From Andrena cerasifolii (lineage: Eukaryota > Arthropoda > Insecta > Hymenoptera > Andrenidae), in assembly GCF_050908995.1 (NCBI RefSeq), contig NC_135127.1:12294001-12358000 (forward strand): a DNA stretch of 64,000 nt, written 5' to 3'. Positions 48,963-62,900 of this stretch are shown piece by piece; position 1 is the first letter of the stretch, and every line of letters begins with the position of its first letter. The notes below the pieces were generated by a model, which did no database searches, was not told the origin of the DNA, and was given only the letters and a program-made list of their open reading frames with translations. The position numbers were made by a program, and so were the translations under genes.

Positions 48963-49987
48963 GCAGGACGTTTGAATGCTGTGGAACTAATTGGAACTTC
49001 GAAAGACGAATAGTAAATACCTACTTACCAGTGCAATAAATACGTGCTGATGATCGTGAGAAAAAAAGAATTTTTATTGAATCATTATATTGGAAAATAC
49101 AATATGTAATATATATATATATATACACACCATAAAAAAACATTTTGAAATATATACATATATATGCAGGGTGTCGAACTTGGCGTTCATGTACTTGGCG
49201 TCGAGGAGACGCTACCGTCTCTCTAAATATGCAAGAACGTGCAGATTCATTTATCTATTTACTACTCCAAGTCTCAGCTCTGACACAGAGGCACTGCAAG
49301 CGTTCGCGCAAGGTGCTTGTGGTGGACCAGTACATTTATTAATTGGTTTCTTTGCTACGATTATGCATTGGTCCAAGCCAAATGCCATTAGCACGTACTC
49401 CACTATGGGACTAACTCCGACTAACCGCAGGTATTTCGCATTCCGCCCACGCAGTTTTCGTTTCTTATAATTCATAATTCTACTGATTACTTATATGCTG
49501 CAAAGTACAAATAAGATTCTCTTATTCATATATGTATATGTACAGATTCACCTTCAGCACCTACAGTAAACGCAATGAAATCCTACGTTGAATTTAGTAT
49601 TTAACAGTGGCCTAAAATATCCCTACACGAAATGCGGGTCGATACTTTCGCTGCCGCAGTAGCGTGGAATCACGCCAATGACAGGGAACGAATGTAGACT
49701 TTGAACGCAAAATGTCGTCTGCCAGTTAAAGAGTTGGAGGTTGATTAAAGTAATCGTTATCAGTAGTTCGAGCCGATAAGTGTAGGAGAATATTTGGCTA
49801 ATGTTCCGGAAAGAGAGGACGCTCGCAGTTACACGGCAGACTGTAGATTTCTAATGTAACATTCATCACGATGGCGTGTAACATATCGCGTAGCAATTAA
49901 CCAATCGGTACTTAGAGTAATCGCGTTCGTAGATACAGTTTTATTTTTCAAATTACTATGAAATTCTAAAAAGAATAATAAACGAAA
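48963..49987. other. ZDHHC16 upstream region, no gene seen
   Basis: Open frames on both strands around 49.1-49.5 kb have no recognisable domain or splice context. The ZDHHC16 promoter must lie at the right end; no TATA box is evident. Confidence 0.4.
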
Positions 49988-51546
49988 ATGGTGAGAATAA
50001 AGTGGTCGTTGACAAAGGCTCCAAACATGCTTAAGTAAGTCTCTGAAAGTAACGGAAGTAATCCTTATTTATTCGAATGCATCATTATAACATCCGTTTT
50101 GTTTTCAGACTTAATTTGAAACAAAAATGGTGGCGTCTTCAAATCATTATAAAATCTTTATTTTACAATAACTTCTTGAATTGGAGTTATGTTTGCGATA
50201 TTCTTTTGGAGCCAATGTTTTGGTTTGTAGAAAATTTCACTGCCTGTCTAGGACCGGTAATTACTTTTGCCCAGTCATATTTACATTATAATTTACTTGC
50301 TAACATTCACACAATTACCTAATTGGTCTTGTAAAAAGAGGCTTGTATCGTTGACAATGTATTTACTAAGCTTGTCAGTTCACAGGTATTCGTAGTAATG
50401 GTAAGCCTTTTAACGGCAAGTATCGTGTACATCTCGTACTACATCGGCCTACCATATTGGTGGGAAAAGAGCCCCCCGATTACAATAATTCTCCTACTGG
50501 TTGGAAATTGGCTGCTAGTGAATGTATGCTTTCACTATTACATGGGAGTGAACGTTCCAGCTGGTTATCCACCGCAAGGTAGTCTTATTCCAGAAGCCGT
50601 CAGCATTTGTAAAAAGTGTATCAAACCAAAACCACCCAGGACGCATCATTGTTCTGTGTGCAATAAATGCATTCTTAAGATGGATCATCATTGTCGTATC
50701 CTTTCAGAAAAAACGTTCATTTGGCTTGCAGTAAATAATATATTTGTGTACATTGTTGTAAGCTTCCTGATCTAAGCAATAGCATGGCTGAATAACTGTG
50801 TTGGTCATTACAATCACAGACACTTTTTCCAATACATGGCTTTCACGGTGCTCGGCATTCTATTTATCATGCTGTTTGGTGTTGAAATAGCATATCAGGA
50901 GTTTTTCCCGGCACAGGACCCAGAATTAGATGGTCATCCAGTACGCATTAATAATTCGGAAATAATTCCTGTGGTAAGATTCCTTATGATAAATGGTAGT
51001 TTAAAACGGAATCGCTATACTCGCTATATTCCGCCGTCTCTATCTTAGACCGAATCATTGGACCGTTTAACCGAAGAAGAATTGGCTGAAATAGCTAAGC
51101 AAGCTGCGGATACGAACGCTAAAGACTGGAGACGAAGGCTTATAGTATTTGCGGCATTAATTTGCATAGCTACTTTCGCGGCATTGGGAGCGTTAACGTG
51201 GTGGCATGCGGGTCTTATCACTAGAGGGGAGACAAGCATAGAGGCGCGTATAAACAACACCGAATCACAAAAATATAAAGCACTTGGAAAAATATATCAG
51301 AACCCATACAATTTCGGACCAAGACAAAACTGGAAGCTGTTCTTAGGTACAATCGACAGGTAATTAGGATATTATTTCCGTAAGATAATTCTTAATACAT
51401 GAAAATTCAACGCGCTGCTGTACCGCTCTTTCGTCTTTCGTCTTTTCAATTGCAGAAGTTGGTGGTACATATTTTTTCCATCAAATCACGGCCCATACGG
51501 ATACGGACTTACATGGAAAACCATTCACGATACAAAGATACCTTGA
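49988..51546 (+). CDS. Zdhhc16: DHHC palmitoyltransferase ZDHHC16
   Basis: Six exons: 49988-50034, 50109-50256, 50386-50695, 50783-50973, 51049-51359 and 51456-51546; 365 residues against 377 in human. This S-acyltransferase palmitoylates cytoplasmic cysteines from ER/Golgi membranes. The cysteine-rich domain reads CKKCIKPKPPRTHHCSVC, CNKCILKMDHHCPWLNNC and VGHYNHRHFF. The catalytic DHHC falls exactly on the exon 3/4 junction (C|PWLNN), so reading through the 87-base intron gives a false stop. Four membrane segments flank it. The C-terminal blocks WWHAGLITRGETSIEARIN and NPYNFGPRQNWKLFLG are specific to the ZDHHC16 branch, which separates it from other DHHC enzymes. Confidence 0.95.
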
Positions 51547-51879
51547 GTCTCTAACAAACTTTAAGCTCTTTCTAGTCAAACTACAATCATTTAGTATTCC
51601 ATACAATTTTGCGTGCCGCGTACATTAATCGTTACGAAATATTTTCGACGAATTACAAAGTTACACCGACATATGCATACATGCAATAATCTCGGCGTCA
51701 ATGAAGATACTTCTAAAAGACATATACCATTATCTTAAATGTACATTTGTTAAGTAACATTAATATTAAATGTATTTTAAACTTTTAATGTTTAAATCAC
51801 TCGGGTCAATGGCAGAAAAAATAAACCAAGTTTTTTATCTTTGCAAGTCGACGCGTACGTTGATATCGAGAGATTAAGT

Positions 51880-53700
51880 TTATGGCCAAACAATATCCTC
51901 TATCCAATTCAAATAATGCGACACCCTTGTATACACTCCAGGTATGTCGACACTTGCGCAACCTATTCCAAAGCTAGTGACGCCTATTACTTCATAAAGA
52001 CATGAAGTGTTTGAAGCGATTATTTGTAACGGGCCTCCCGAATCTCCTTGACACGTATCTTTCTTCCAACCACCACGAGGATCTCCAGCGCAAATCATGC
52101 TCGGTGAAATTCCGTATGGTAATCGTGATGAGTTACCATGCTTTATTAGACAGCTTAGATTGTCAATAATATCAAGCTCAGCCTTTAGTAGTTGATTACT
52201 TATATCGCCCTCATCTGCAAGTACATTACTGGTGTTCAGATGTATTTCTCTGAATACGACTGTACATACGAAAATATCCTAATATCATAAAAGTCGTTTA
52301 ATGATAGCTTAAACTTACAAAATTTAATATGACCCCAACCGCTCACCCATCCTTTCGGAGGTACGGTATCAAATGACTGATACAAACAGGCAGGTCTTAT
52401 ATTTTGATCAAACTTAATAACTGTATTTAATTTTACAACGCCTATATCAGCGTAATTAGCAGGAGGCTTGTAATCTGGATGATATTTTAAGTCAGTAATC
52501 AAAGCTTTGATACCATGATTGTCTCTTAAATCATGGAAACCAACACGAGCATCTGTCAAACTTTCATTAAATTATTCTTATATCAAGTACATTTATAAGA
52601 GTAATCTATATCAATAAATAGAGCATAGAATAATACTTTGATCCGGTAATGCAATGCGCCGCGGTAAGTACCCATACTGGCGAAATGAGTGTGCCGCCAC
52701 ATATAAGTGTGAATGTTCCTTCTGTGGTTCTGGAACCTAGAGCTACCATATGAGGAAACTCGCCTGGAGAAGCTATAGTACCTCCAACAACAAGTTGATT
52801 CTCCCTTGTGCATATTTGACTTTCCACCTTGAAATCTTGCACAACTGCACCACTCAAAGGCGATATGTCTGTCGTCCTTACCATTTCTTTCTCGTATCTT
52901 TCACACACTGAAATATTAAGATTATAAATTCACATTGCAATTATTATTATTAGCAGTTACTCTCTCCACTTAAAAATACTTACTAAGTTCTGACTTCGAT
53001 TTTATATTTGTATCTGATGTTGTTTCATAATGAAGATTATCCAAAGATGATAACTGCTTCTTTGATCTGCTTAAATTAATACTTGAACTATTCCAGAATG
53101 CATTAAACGTAGCTTGCAAAAAAGGATTATGATTACTAAAGGCAACATTTCTATCCGCTACTACCGTTGTATCATCTACAGATGAAGCTTGATTCTGATT
53201 ACTGTCACTATTGGGGAGTGACCAGGTGGGTTTGCTAGTATACGATAAGAATGGATTTCCTCCATTTGCGGTGACGGTCGTAGTACGATTGTCAAGGAAC
53301 AGATTATTATTAATATTCTCGGCGGTGCTTTGAAGGAACGGATTTTTGCTAATGTTATCACTCAATTTCGCTGGACCAGGTTTATTTTTCTTCAGGTTCC
53401 CTAAAAATATATCCAGCTATATTTGCAGCTACTTAAGAAAAAATAAACCGAAAACAAAGCTGTACCAGAGGTCTTATAACAGTACGATTTAAAAGAAACC
53501 AATGTATAATTTACAACGAACGAGAGCTAAGAGTATAAAGCGTCACGACACCACACGAAACGAACATTCGATACCACAGGCAAAACTTGTGTATATTAAA
53601 TTCAAGAATAGTATAATTAACCTGCACTTTTTGCAGACGACAACACAAACGCTACAGTAAACAATAAAAATATAGCGAGAACGTTAAGCCGAAATGCCAT
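51880..53700 (-). CDS. Secreted trypsin-like serine protease, snake/CLIPC type, CLIP domain not seen
   Basis: Five minus-strand exons: 53622-53700, 52984-53400, 52637-52907, 52319-52560 and 51880-52214; 447 residues. A signal peptide covers residues 1-25. A low-complexity linker (about 26-165) carries three NPFL motifs and lacks the six cysteines of a CLIP domain. Then comes the CLIPC-like light-chain end MCERYEKEMVR ... QICTRENQL and the activation site QL|VVGG: cleavage after Leu, as in snake-group CLIPCs. The catalytic domain has HIS in LTAAHC, ASP in NYADIGVVKL and SER in DTCQGDSGGP; Asp six before Ser gives trypsin-like specificity. CLIPC proteases act in Toll or melanisation cascades (family knowledge). 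The acceptor before 52214 was chosen because it restores GWGHIKF-YEGDISNQLLKAEL. Confidence 0.85.
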
Positions 53701-54789
53701 TGTTACAACGAGCAGAAGCGATCTTTTCCTGTACAAGTGTACACCGTGTACACGGATTCAAGTGGAATGAAAAAAGGAAAAAGATCATCTTCATCGCTGG
53801 CAGTTACTCGCCGGATAAAATACATTATTTCTCTATTGTCTCTATCACATTTCCATGTAGCTATCATTTAGTTTCAACGAATTACTGAGCGATGACATCG
53901 AAAAGCACATTTAATAAAAGTAATTTTTACGGATGCAGGGATCCAATCTGCGGATCGATCGTCAGTGAATAGATATCCGCACAAGTGTTTCATTGGTCCA
54001 TCGAAGATTTTCCTTCTTTATTTCCGATATATATCGCATGACTGTACGATAAGTTATAAAAAGAGAGATTTTTCTGCCATTAAGCACTATTATGCCTCTC
54101 TGCAACGACGTATGTCCCTCGATTTATATAATTCCCAAGCACACAAGTACAAAGAGAAACAATAAATGAAAATAATACTATAATCTTAATAATTCGACGT
54201 ATTACAAGACAATGGGTATTGTCAACTTCTCGACCTTTCAACCCCATTCCAATACTAAATTCAATTCGCCGCCCCCTTATATTTACACTGATAGGTACCG
54301 ATTGGATGAAATGACAAATAGTTTGAAATAGAAAATTAAATAGATAGAGATAGTACGCCTTTACATGAAATAAGGATCATAATATTCCTCCAAGTTATAC
54401 TTGGATCTCGAGAGACATGGATGCACCCTTCAAGATAGATGGAGGTTTTACAAATCCGATTGTGTTATTCCCGCTCCCATTATAATTTTGTCATATAACA
54501 ACCGATAGGAATTATATGAAAAAGCATGACCCTCCAACGATTGCTAGGATGAGCAGCGACCCATCAATGCAATTACATAATTAGCTGTATACCAAACAAT
54601 TATCTTCCGTTATTATCTACTACATCATGCATAGCTCCAAGAGTACTACTACCAATAAATTTCTCACAAAGACAAATTGGTATACCAGCAACGGCGTAAA
54701 GTATATATAAGAGTCACCGCGTAAAACTAGATGCCCATTCTGGCAATTGATAAAAGTTAGTGTTCAGAGTTCGCTGCGGCTTGCTGAGA
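53701..54789. promoter_or_regulatory. Divergent region between protease and amine oxidase A, with TATA/Inr
   Basis: For the plus-strand amine oxidase, TATATAA at 54704-54710 and an initiator-like CCATTC with A at 54737 are spaced 33 bases apart and predict a 53-base leader. For the protease, two GTGTACAC palindromes lie near 53734-53751. The rest is AT-rich without genes. Confidence 0.5.
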
Positions 54790-56984
54790 ATGCTCTATCG
54801 CGGGACGTTCCTCCTTTGTTTGATCGCCGGGGCGATCTGCACGGAAAACACGAATTCGCCGAGGATCGTGATCGTCGGTGCTGGTGCCTCGGGTATCGCA
54901 GCTGCAGCGAAACTGCTCGAGAACGGCTTCCAGAACGTCTTGATCTTGGAAGCCGAGGATAGAATCGGCGGACGTGTGAATACGGTCCAATTCGGTAAGT
55001 TTAGCGCTCAACAATTGGAAGACATGGGCTCTTGTTTATGAATCCCTGCTTTCGCAGCCAATTATACGATCGATCTAGGCGGGCAATGGATCCACGGGGA
55101 AAAGGGAAACGTTGCGTACGAACTGGCTGCTCCTTTGAACATCACCGATCACTCGGATCCTTACCACGATGAGGTGTACACCTCGTCCGGCCAATTGGTC
55201 GATCCCGTGATAACCAATAACATCACAGCACTCTATCTCAAATATCTCGATTCGCCGGATAAGATGTGGGCCAACACCTGCAATCGTTCTGTCGGCGAAT
55301 GTTTCGAAAACAAGTAGAGAGATTTCATGTTTCGTGTATCGTAACGTGGGCATCGCTTCACCAACCCGCTCAGGATAAAATATAATGTTGTAGTTGGTAA
55401 ATTGAACTCTATAATAGAGTTGAATAGGGCATCGTTATCTCCTTGTCCCGAGTTCAGTCTAGAAGCGATACCGCCACGTTACAACACACTCGGCCCATTC
55501 AATTACAATATCGCATTTGCGTTGGCAGGTTGAAACCGTATTTCTCGCAATTTCCGCAACTAAACGAAACCATGCAGGAACAGTTGCTATGGCATTTCAA
55601 TCTGATGCAGACGAGCCTGGACCCGGCCGATAGCTGGTACGACATATCGGCGGGAAAATATTCGGATTATGCAGTATGCGAGGGAGATCCGGCGATTAAT
55701 TGGAAAGAACGCGGTTACAGCACTATTCTCGATATACTAATGGTTCTTTTACGTGCTACTACCACAAGATAATACATCCGTGTGGCAATGCCTTCGAAAT
55801 ATACTTAGGCTTTTCATGCTCACTTTTAGAAAAAGTTCCCAAATCCGGAAGAGGAATTGCCCGTATTAAATAACACTATCCTCGGAGCCGAAGTAACAAA
55901 GGTTGATTACTCGAACGAAGACGGTACCGTGAAGTTAACGACGCTCGACGGAAAGGAACACGTGGCCGATCACGTAATCATGACACCTTCTCTAGGTGTA
56001 CTAAAGGCACAACACGAGACTTTGTTTAATCCCCCGTTGCCGGAGTCAAAAGTCAGAAACATAAAGGTGCGTTCCTTTCCATTCGACCTGCTAGTATTAA
56101 CTCCACTGGCAGGATTTTCGCTTAAAACGCCTGATCAAAATTCCTCGTCAGGGTTTAGGTTTCGGGAACGCTTGTAAAGTATTCTTGGCGTTCAACGACA
56201 CTTGGTTCAACGAGAAAGGGTTGAAGAACGCGGGTTTCAGCCTCTTCTGGAACGAAGCAGAGAGGAAGGAACTTGAGAGCAATGTGCGTACACTTAAGCT
56301 TTACGATAAACGTGACGATTGACAGTTTTCTAACGCGTTTCTACCCTCCCCGAACCCCCTTAGCAAAAAACGATGTGGCTACCTCATGCGATGGGATTTT
56401 ACACGGTCGAACATAAGCCTCACTTGCTGTACCTATGGGTGTCCGGAAAGGGTGCGCGCCTGATGGACGACCTTACCGATGACGAGGTTTTCGATCAAAC
56501 TACGCAACTGTTGCACAATTTTCTCTCAAAACATTATAACGTCAGTAGGCCGACAGCAATGATAAGGTAATCCGCGACCTTGCGGCTATCACAACCTTTC
56601 TATCCATACTTATCTTATCGTTACGAAATGCATCTGCGTGATTATCCGATAGGAGTAAATGGCATCAAAACAAACATTTCCGGGGTACGTACAGCTACAG
56701 AAGCATGGAATCGGTGAGGACGAACTCGAGCGCGGTGCAGTTATCCGAGCCGATTGTGAAAATGGAGAAGCCAGTAACTATCGTGACAGACTAGTGCAAA
56801 GAGAACAGAATCAAATGCTACATCGCGTGTTTTCCTGTTTCAGCTGATTCTGTTCGCCGGGGAGGCCACTAAAGACCTGTACTTCTCTACGGTGCACGGC
56901 GCCATCGGTGCTGGGTGGAGAGAAGCCGAGAGGCTGATAAATCTGTACCGCAAAGACGCTAGCACAAACGAACAGAATTCATAG
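54790..56984 (+). CDS. Polyamine oxidase-like flavoprotein A, secreted type
   Basis: Eight exons: 54790-54994, 55058-55313, 55529-55742, 55830-56066, 56152-56283, 56364-56566, 56653-56773 and 56844-56984; 502 residues. It begins with a signal peptide (LYRGTFLLCLIAGAICT), then the FAD dinucleotide fold IVIVGAGASGIAAAAKL, LEAEDRIGGRVNT, the substrate-site GGQWIHGEKGNVAY, the active-site-Lys block NACKVFLAF and C-terminal FAD contact LILFAGEATKDLYFSTVHGA. Several N-glycosylation sequons support export. The family oxidises spermine, spermidine or N1-acetyl derivatives to aldehyde and hydrogen peroxide. The donor GTAGAG after 55313 and GTTCTT after 55742 are weak but maintain phase. Substrate is not decidable from sequence. 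Confidence 0.9.
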
Positions 56985-57309
56985 TAAATCTCATCGTTTA
57001 AGTAAAGACGTCGCGCAATTATAACGAAGCAAGGTTTATTTAAATAGATTTTACTTACTTATAATTGTCTGTATTTACAGATGTGGTGATCGCACCGTGT
57101 GTTTCGCTTTATATAACTTTGTGATTCAGATTGTGTACTCGTGACTGGGTCAGAATCGTAGATATGATTGTATAGTATCAAATGTATGAATTTTTTGTAC
57201 ATTCTAGGCTAGAGCTGTGCGCAAGTGTACATAGGTGTACAAGCATACACACGTAGAAAAAATGTGTTTAGGTAGACACACGCATTCTTGGGGCTATCTA
57301 ACTTCTAAG

Positions 57310-59004
57310 TCAACTTTTCGACACGTGATACTGTAGAAAGGTTTTTGCCTGATTCACCCCAGTGTCGTATGCCCCGTGGGTCGTTGAATAAAAGTTCTCG
57401 TGCGTTGCTTCACCGGCAAACATGATAATGGGTACATCCTAAAATAAAATAGTCTTGGTATTTGGTACCGTGTTTCGTGCATCGCTGTCTGACTTACGAC
57501 AATTCCTTACCTCACTGATACGTTTCCCTGCTATTTTACCCCATATCGGTTCTGCTAGGGTGGCTGGCGTTACCCCAGTGTCATCGCATTTCGTTGAAAT
57601 GTGACTGTAACTGCCTCGGATATACTTGTCTGCGTTCCATTGCGTTCGCAGACATCTTTTCACCGGAGGGATTTCGTCGAGCTTCAGGTAATACTTCAAC
57701 AAATTTTCGCAATCGGTCGCAACTTGTTGCTCGCTCAATGTTTCCACGATATAAGCTCCCCGTCCACCAACCCAGCCGAGAAGCACACCCTCGTGATCCG
57801 GCAAAACGTCGAAGCCTGTGAGATCTCTGGTCCACGCAGCCAGGGATTTACTGTAAACCATTCCTAGGCCGCTTTCCTTCCAGAGGAATTGAAATCCTTT
57901 TGTATTTGTCTCCCACCAGCGAGTGCCAAATTCCAGAAAGATTTTGTTGATTAAGCCGAATCCGAGACTTTCGATCGCCTGGCTAAAGAGCGATGGTAAA
58001 GGCGGGGAAAACATTTTCTTGTAATTCTCTTTTAAATAACCGAGGGAACAGGTAATTATTATGCAGTCTGATAGAATTCGGGTGTTGTCGGACAGGGTCA
58101 AGACAAGAGGAGGATCGAGACTGCCGTCGGTAATTAGCTGCCACTCGATTGTATCCACAGAAGTGTTTAGATACAAATTCTTTGAATTTAATCCATCAGC
58201 GATAAGCTTTGTTACCGAGTTGTATCCAGCTTTGAACGAAAGATGTTCCGGACCTCCGACATACTACATATAAAGCAGATATACGCGTTACTTTGGTATC
58301 ATCGAGCGTTCATCGTTTCAAATTACTTTTGGTTACCTTGAATTTCCCCCAATATTTCGTAGACATCTCTTCTAACGTAAAACAGGAATTATCGATCACG
58401 AGGAATCTAACATTCCAATCGAAAATTTCTCTTTTTATCCCTTTTATCGTCAGCGAATCGTCTTTTTGCTGCAAGTGCTTCCTCAGAGAAGTCCTCAAAA
58501 CTCTACCAATATTCTCGCAGCCTGTTTCGATGTTCCTGCCCTCATAATCTTCGTAATCTTCTAAAGTGCTACGAACAACGTCGTCTATCTCTTCTACCAA
58601 CGACTCGTCTGCTACGAGGCCGTTGTTACGGACAAAAATGCCTTGACCGTCTCTACACTGGACATCCGAGAGCAGGTCATTTTCATAACATAACTGCGCC
58701 AGTTGACTTTGATCGCCGTGTAAAAATTGAGCCCCGCTTTCTACACAATTTCTGTTCCACGGTACCGAACGAATTCGGCCCCCAACATCGTTCTGAGCTA
58801 AAGTAATACGGATTATCAATCGTATAATATTTTCACCTTTACACGTGACCTCGCCGAGTTTCAATTACCTTCGAGTAACAGATAATCCTTAAAGTTTGCA
58901 TCTTCTAAAGTTTTAGCAGCTGCTAATCCCGCGATACCTGCACCTACTATTACCAGCCTCGTTTTTGCTATTATTTGATTTGTAGTACTCAGCATTCGTC
59001 CCAT
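57310..59004 (-). CDS. Polyamine oxidase-like flavoprotein B
   Basis: Four minus-strand exons: 58869-59004, 58337-58797, 57511-58263 and 57310-57438; 492 residues. FAD-binding LVIVGAGIAGLAAAKTL near residue 18, LLLEAQNDVGGRIRS, GAQFLHGDQSQLAQL, the Lys block GLINKIFLEF, GWVGGRGAYIVETL and IIMFAGEATHENFYSTTHGA mark a PAOX/SMOX-type enzyme. There is no signal peptide. The C-terminus SKS is not a standard peroxisomal signal, so cytosolic location is likely. It has fewer introns and lower similarity to A and C than those have to each other, so this is an older paralogue. Its 3' end faces gene A across 325 bases. Confidence 0.92.
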
Positions 59005-59983
59005 TTTATTAAAGCTGTTTATCACTTCCCTTAACCAACCACACGTTCTACGTGATTTGAATCGTGATTTTGTATTAAAATTTGACTCCCTTATGTATAT
59101 TCATGAAGAATTTTCAATGCGTGTATATTACCAACATCATATAAATACAAATGACGAGTGGACAATTACAAAATAATAACAGAAATTTCGCCCGGTTAAT
59201 CTTATAACACCATATATTATTTGTAAAGCTAAGCAGTACAATAACTGACAATGTATCAAGATTAATATTCATGCGTTTCGTTTATATATCCCTTATTAAC
59301 TACAGAAAATATCCGTTTCAAGTTCCCTTTCCTACATGGATAAAATAATAGAAATAAACAGCACATTTGGTAAATTCACCACATTGTAAATTTTCACTTA
59401 CAACCTACTATTCTTCATTTGGAATGTTATAAACATACAAAAAAAAGTGGTTCTCCTTTGCCTTAGATGTTGTAAAGCACCAAATAAGTCTATAATTTAC
59501 CGTGATCCTTTATGAAGAAACATGTGGCTCTGGTTAGAGCTGTGACTTTAATCGCCTATGAAAAAGCATGCTAATCAATACCAATAGAACATAGAGTTTG
59601 GTATAAACATTGATATAAATTGGTCTTTCACTCATGTATCGTCTTCAAGATGAAGCAAATTTGAAAATAACGAAAGGAATAAATACCGAATGTATATAAA
59701 TTATGTTTACTTTGAATTCCTGAGCCTAATACTGGAAAGCAAAGTGGGAATGCCTTATGATATAAAGTATTAGATAGATCAGGATGATCAAATCAATAGA
59801 ATAAAGACTCTTCGAAGCCATGCACAGATCATAACAGTGAATTTACCTCAGAGTCAAATATTGTTTAATCATCCACAGAATCATTACTTGTAGATAAAAA
59901 TCCTTTATCACAGCTAGGATGAGTGACCAAAAGTATTTAATACTACAACAACACTTTTGCATACCGCAACGCGGTAGTGGGAT
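59005..59983. other. Intergenic, no gene seen
   Basis: AT-rich DNA between the start of amine oxidase B and the stop of amine oxidase C, both on minus. It holds the promoter of B and the 3' UTR of C; no distinct element is visible. Confidence 0.4.
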
Positions 59984-62900
59984 TTACCTTTGAAAATTTA
60001 CTATTCTATCTGCTTCTCTGAATCCTGTTTCAACTGCCCCATGCACGGTAGAATAATAATGATCATGCGTTGCTTCTCCGGCAAAAAGAATTATCTAATA
60101 AATAAATAAGAACATGAAGAAATCTAATCCATCTTGCTGTTTGATTATTAATACATGTGAAATGCATACCGGTTTACCATCGACTGTTATAATTGGATCT
60201 GCTAAATCTTTTGCCTCCACATTTAGCTTCTCAGATGTTATGCTTCTGAAGGTATAACATCCACGGAAATGTTTATCCTTGTACCAGGATGACCTATGAA
60301 TAAGAGAAGGCATGCTAGTATGTAGGAGGTAGATGTTAATAGGCAATATGATATAGTTGATGACTACCTGAGTATTTGATCAAACTTCGAGACATTGTTT
60401 GCTTTGCCGAGAAACATTTTCAACAGCAAGTACAATCCATCGGATACATTGTTATCGGAAAGGAATTCCATGTGTTTTGCATATTTACCAGAAATCCATG
60501 CACACAACACTTGTGGCTGATAGTCTACAGGAATGAATGCAAAAACATCGCACAGCCATTCAGATTCCTAAACAGCATATAATACCCTTAATATATTCCA
60601 GAAATCGGGCAGGTAATATGCAAGTCCAATTAAATAATCAAACTGTACTTGTCCGTGAGATTTAAGGAACTCTGCCTTGTCTTCTTTGGACCATATTAAG
60701 CTGAAACCAGCACAGTCTTTTTGCCACCATCTATGCGAGAATCTCAGGAAAACCTTGTTGACAGTTCCAATATTCAAACCCTAAATATTACGTTATAATT
60801 CAATTTTAAATTAAATTGCACAGTAGAATATGAAATTTAAAAATGTCAATATTACCAAATAATCTCAGACTTTTACCGTGCCTTTATTGCGTGTTGTTTT
60901 TTAGCAGGCAGAACTGGCGTGAACATTGTAGTATGCTTCTCTTTTAAAACTCCAAGGGATGGAGTAAATATGACATGAGATGCAGTGTATTCGGAACCAT
61001 CCTTCGTTTTTACGATTATACTATTATTAGATGTATAATCGATATTGGTAACATCTTTATTCAATTCTACTTTCTCCATTACGGGCAATATATTCTTTGA
61101 ATTGGAAACTTTTTGCTGAAAACAGTAGAGCGTAAAATATTGTGCAGTGCCACAATTATAATTAATCCCCGCATTGTACGTACACATAATAAATCAAACA
61201 GCGTTTTATAACCATAGTGTTTCCAATTAAGTACATGATCCCCTTCGCAAGTCCAATACTTTGAAATTTCCTTTGCAGAAACTTCAAACCAAGAATCACT
61301 ACATTGAATAGAATTATCAAATTTCTGCATCCATGCCAACAATTGCTCTGCCCTCTCTTGTGTGGTGAACGGATTTTTTTCAAAAACTTTATAAAATCTG
61401 GAATAATTAGCCACTTAATTCGCTTGCCATATTCAATTATAATTAGTGGGCTTATTAGTTTCCGCAAACTTTACAGATTCAACGTTTCGGGTTGCTTCGG
61501 ATTCTGAATTTTAGCGGTATAACGGGAACGGGACGGCGATACGCGATATGAGTCAGCAGCCTTGAAGTAAGCAGTGGTGGGGAACCTATGATACATTCGT
61601 ACATTTAATGTAACTGGATTTACAACTGTAAAGTCGTAAACATACGCATGCGAGAAAGTAGGCTTTTAATCCTCTCATATAAATAATCCCTGACACCGTT
61701 AATCATACTTATATATCATGATATTGGAAATTATAAGTACACAAATATGTGCCTTTAATAATGTGATTATGGAGGATGCACTGTAGCACTGCATTCAAAC
61801 GCAGATAGTATTAAAAGTATCTGTTTTCTGTTTTTACATACTGTATATAACATGTTTGCAAAAGGGTGAGAATTGCTTCTTCAACCATATCAACGTTTGA
61901 AACATGTCTATCCAAGATCAAATATTTGATATACATTTTTAGCAACGTCGATCCAGAATTGGAAAGGTTGAGACAAGAGGTTGATGGCCCGCCGAACTTA
62001 GACACTGTAGCTTTAAATATACAAAGAGCTACTGCACGAATTCATGCATCTTACTTATTTGAACATATTGGAAAACCTACATTACAGAAGTTATGCTTGT
62101 TACTGAGTTCCACTGCCACAGGAAAGACTTATAGTGGGTGGCAAGAATTTGCAGCACACATGGGCTTAACAATGGAACAAATACGTGTATGTGTATATAA
62201 AATATTACAATATTTGTCACTGAATTAAAAAGCATGACATTTTTCTATAGTGTATAGATTATGACTTCAAAGGCTTGCAAGATCCAACTTATTATGTATT
62301 GCTGACCTATGTGCAACATGTTGGAGCAACTATGGATAAGATTTTGGGTGCTTTACAAAAGATGCATCGCTTGGATGTGATCAACCAGATAAAGGACAGC
62401 ATTTTTGATTTAATTAATGCAATTTCGCAAAACACTATAGTAGATGGTATTTGTATAACTATTGCAAAACGTTAGAACTGTCAACTAGCTCTGCTATAGT
62501 AACAGATATATCTTTTCTCGTGCATACACAGAATCTACCGTACTAAGGTCGAAAACAATCCCAAAAGCGCCATTAGTTTTAACTCCAATGGATGTGACGC
62601 AAGAAATACAAATGAGATCGACTGATTCTGGAATTGTTTCTCAAGATAGTTTGCAAAAGGTATCGTAGAGTGTACATGAATATCTTGAGAATTTGTTTAG
62701 AATAAAATGTATTGAAAAGTCTCGCTTGCTTTTTGGTAGACTAAACAGGTGTATGGCTGTATTGTTATGCTAACATTTGCCAACGATGGTTTAGAAACAG
62801 CGCAACACATAGCAAAAATATTTAGGTCTAAGGAGCCTAGAATTGGAGTGCTTATACTTCAAGAACAAGAAAACTATGTATATAGTAGGGCGGAAGAGTT

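Noticed and set aside
49090..49475. Overlapping ORFs on both strands
   Set aside because: No domain, no splice consensus, one frame is the shadow of the other and neither is conserved to my knowledge.
50696..50782. Premature stop in ZDHHC16 suggesting a pseudogene
   Set aside because: The stop lies in an 87-base GT-AG intron; splicing restores DHHCPWLNNC.
60568..60648. In-frame TAG in amine oxidase C suggesting a pseudogene
   Set aside because: It falls in an 81-base intron whose removal aligns exons 5 and 6 with gene A.
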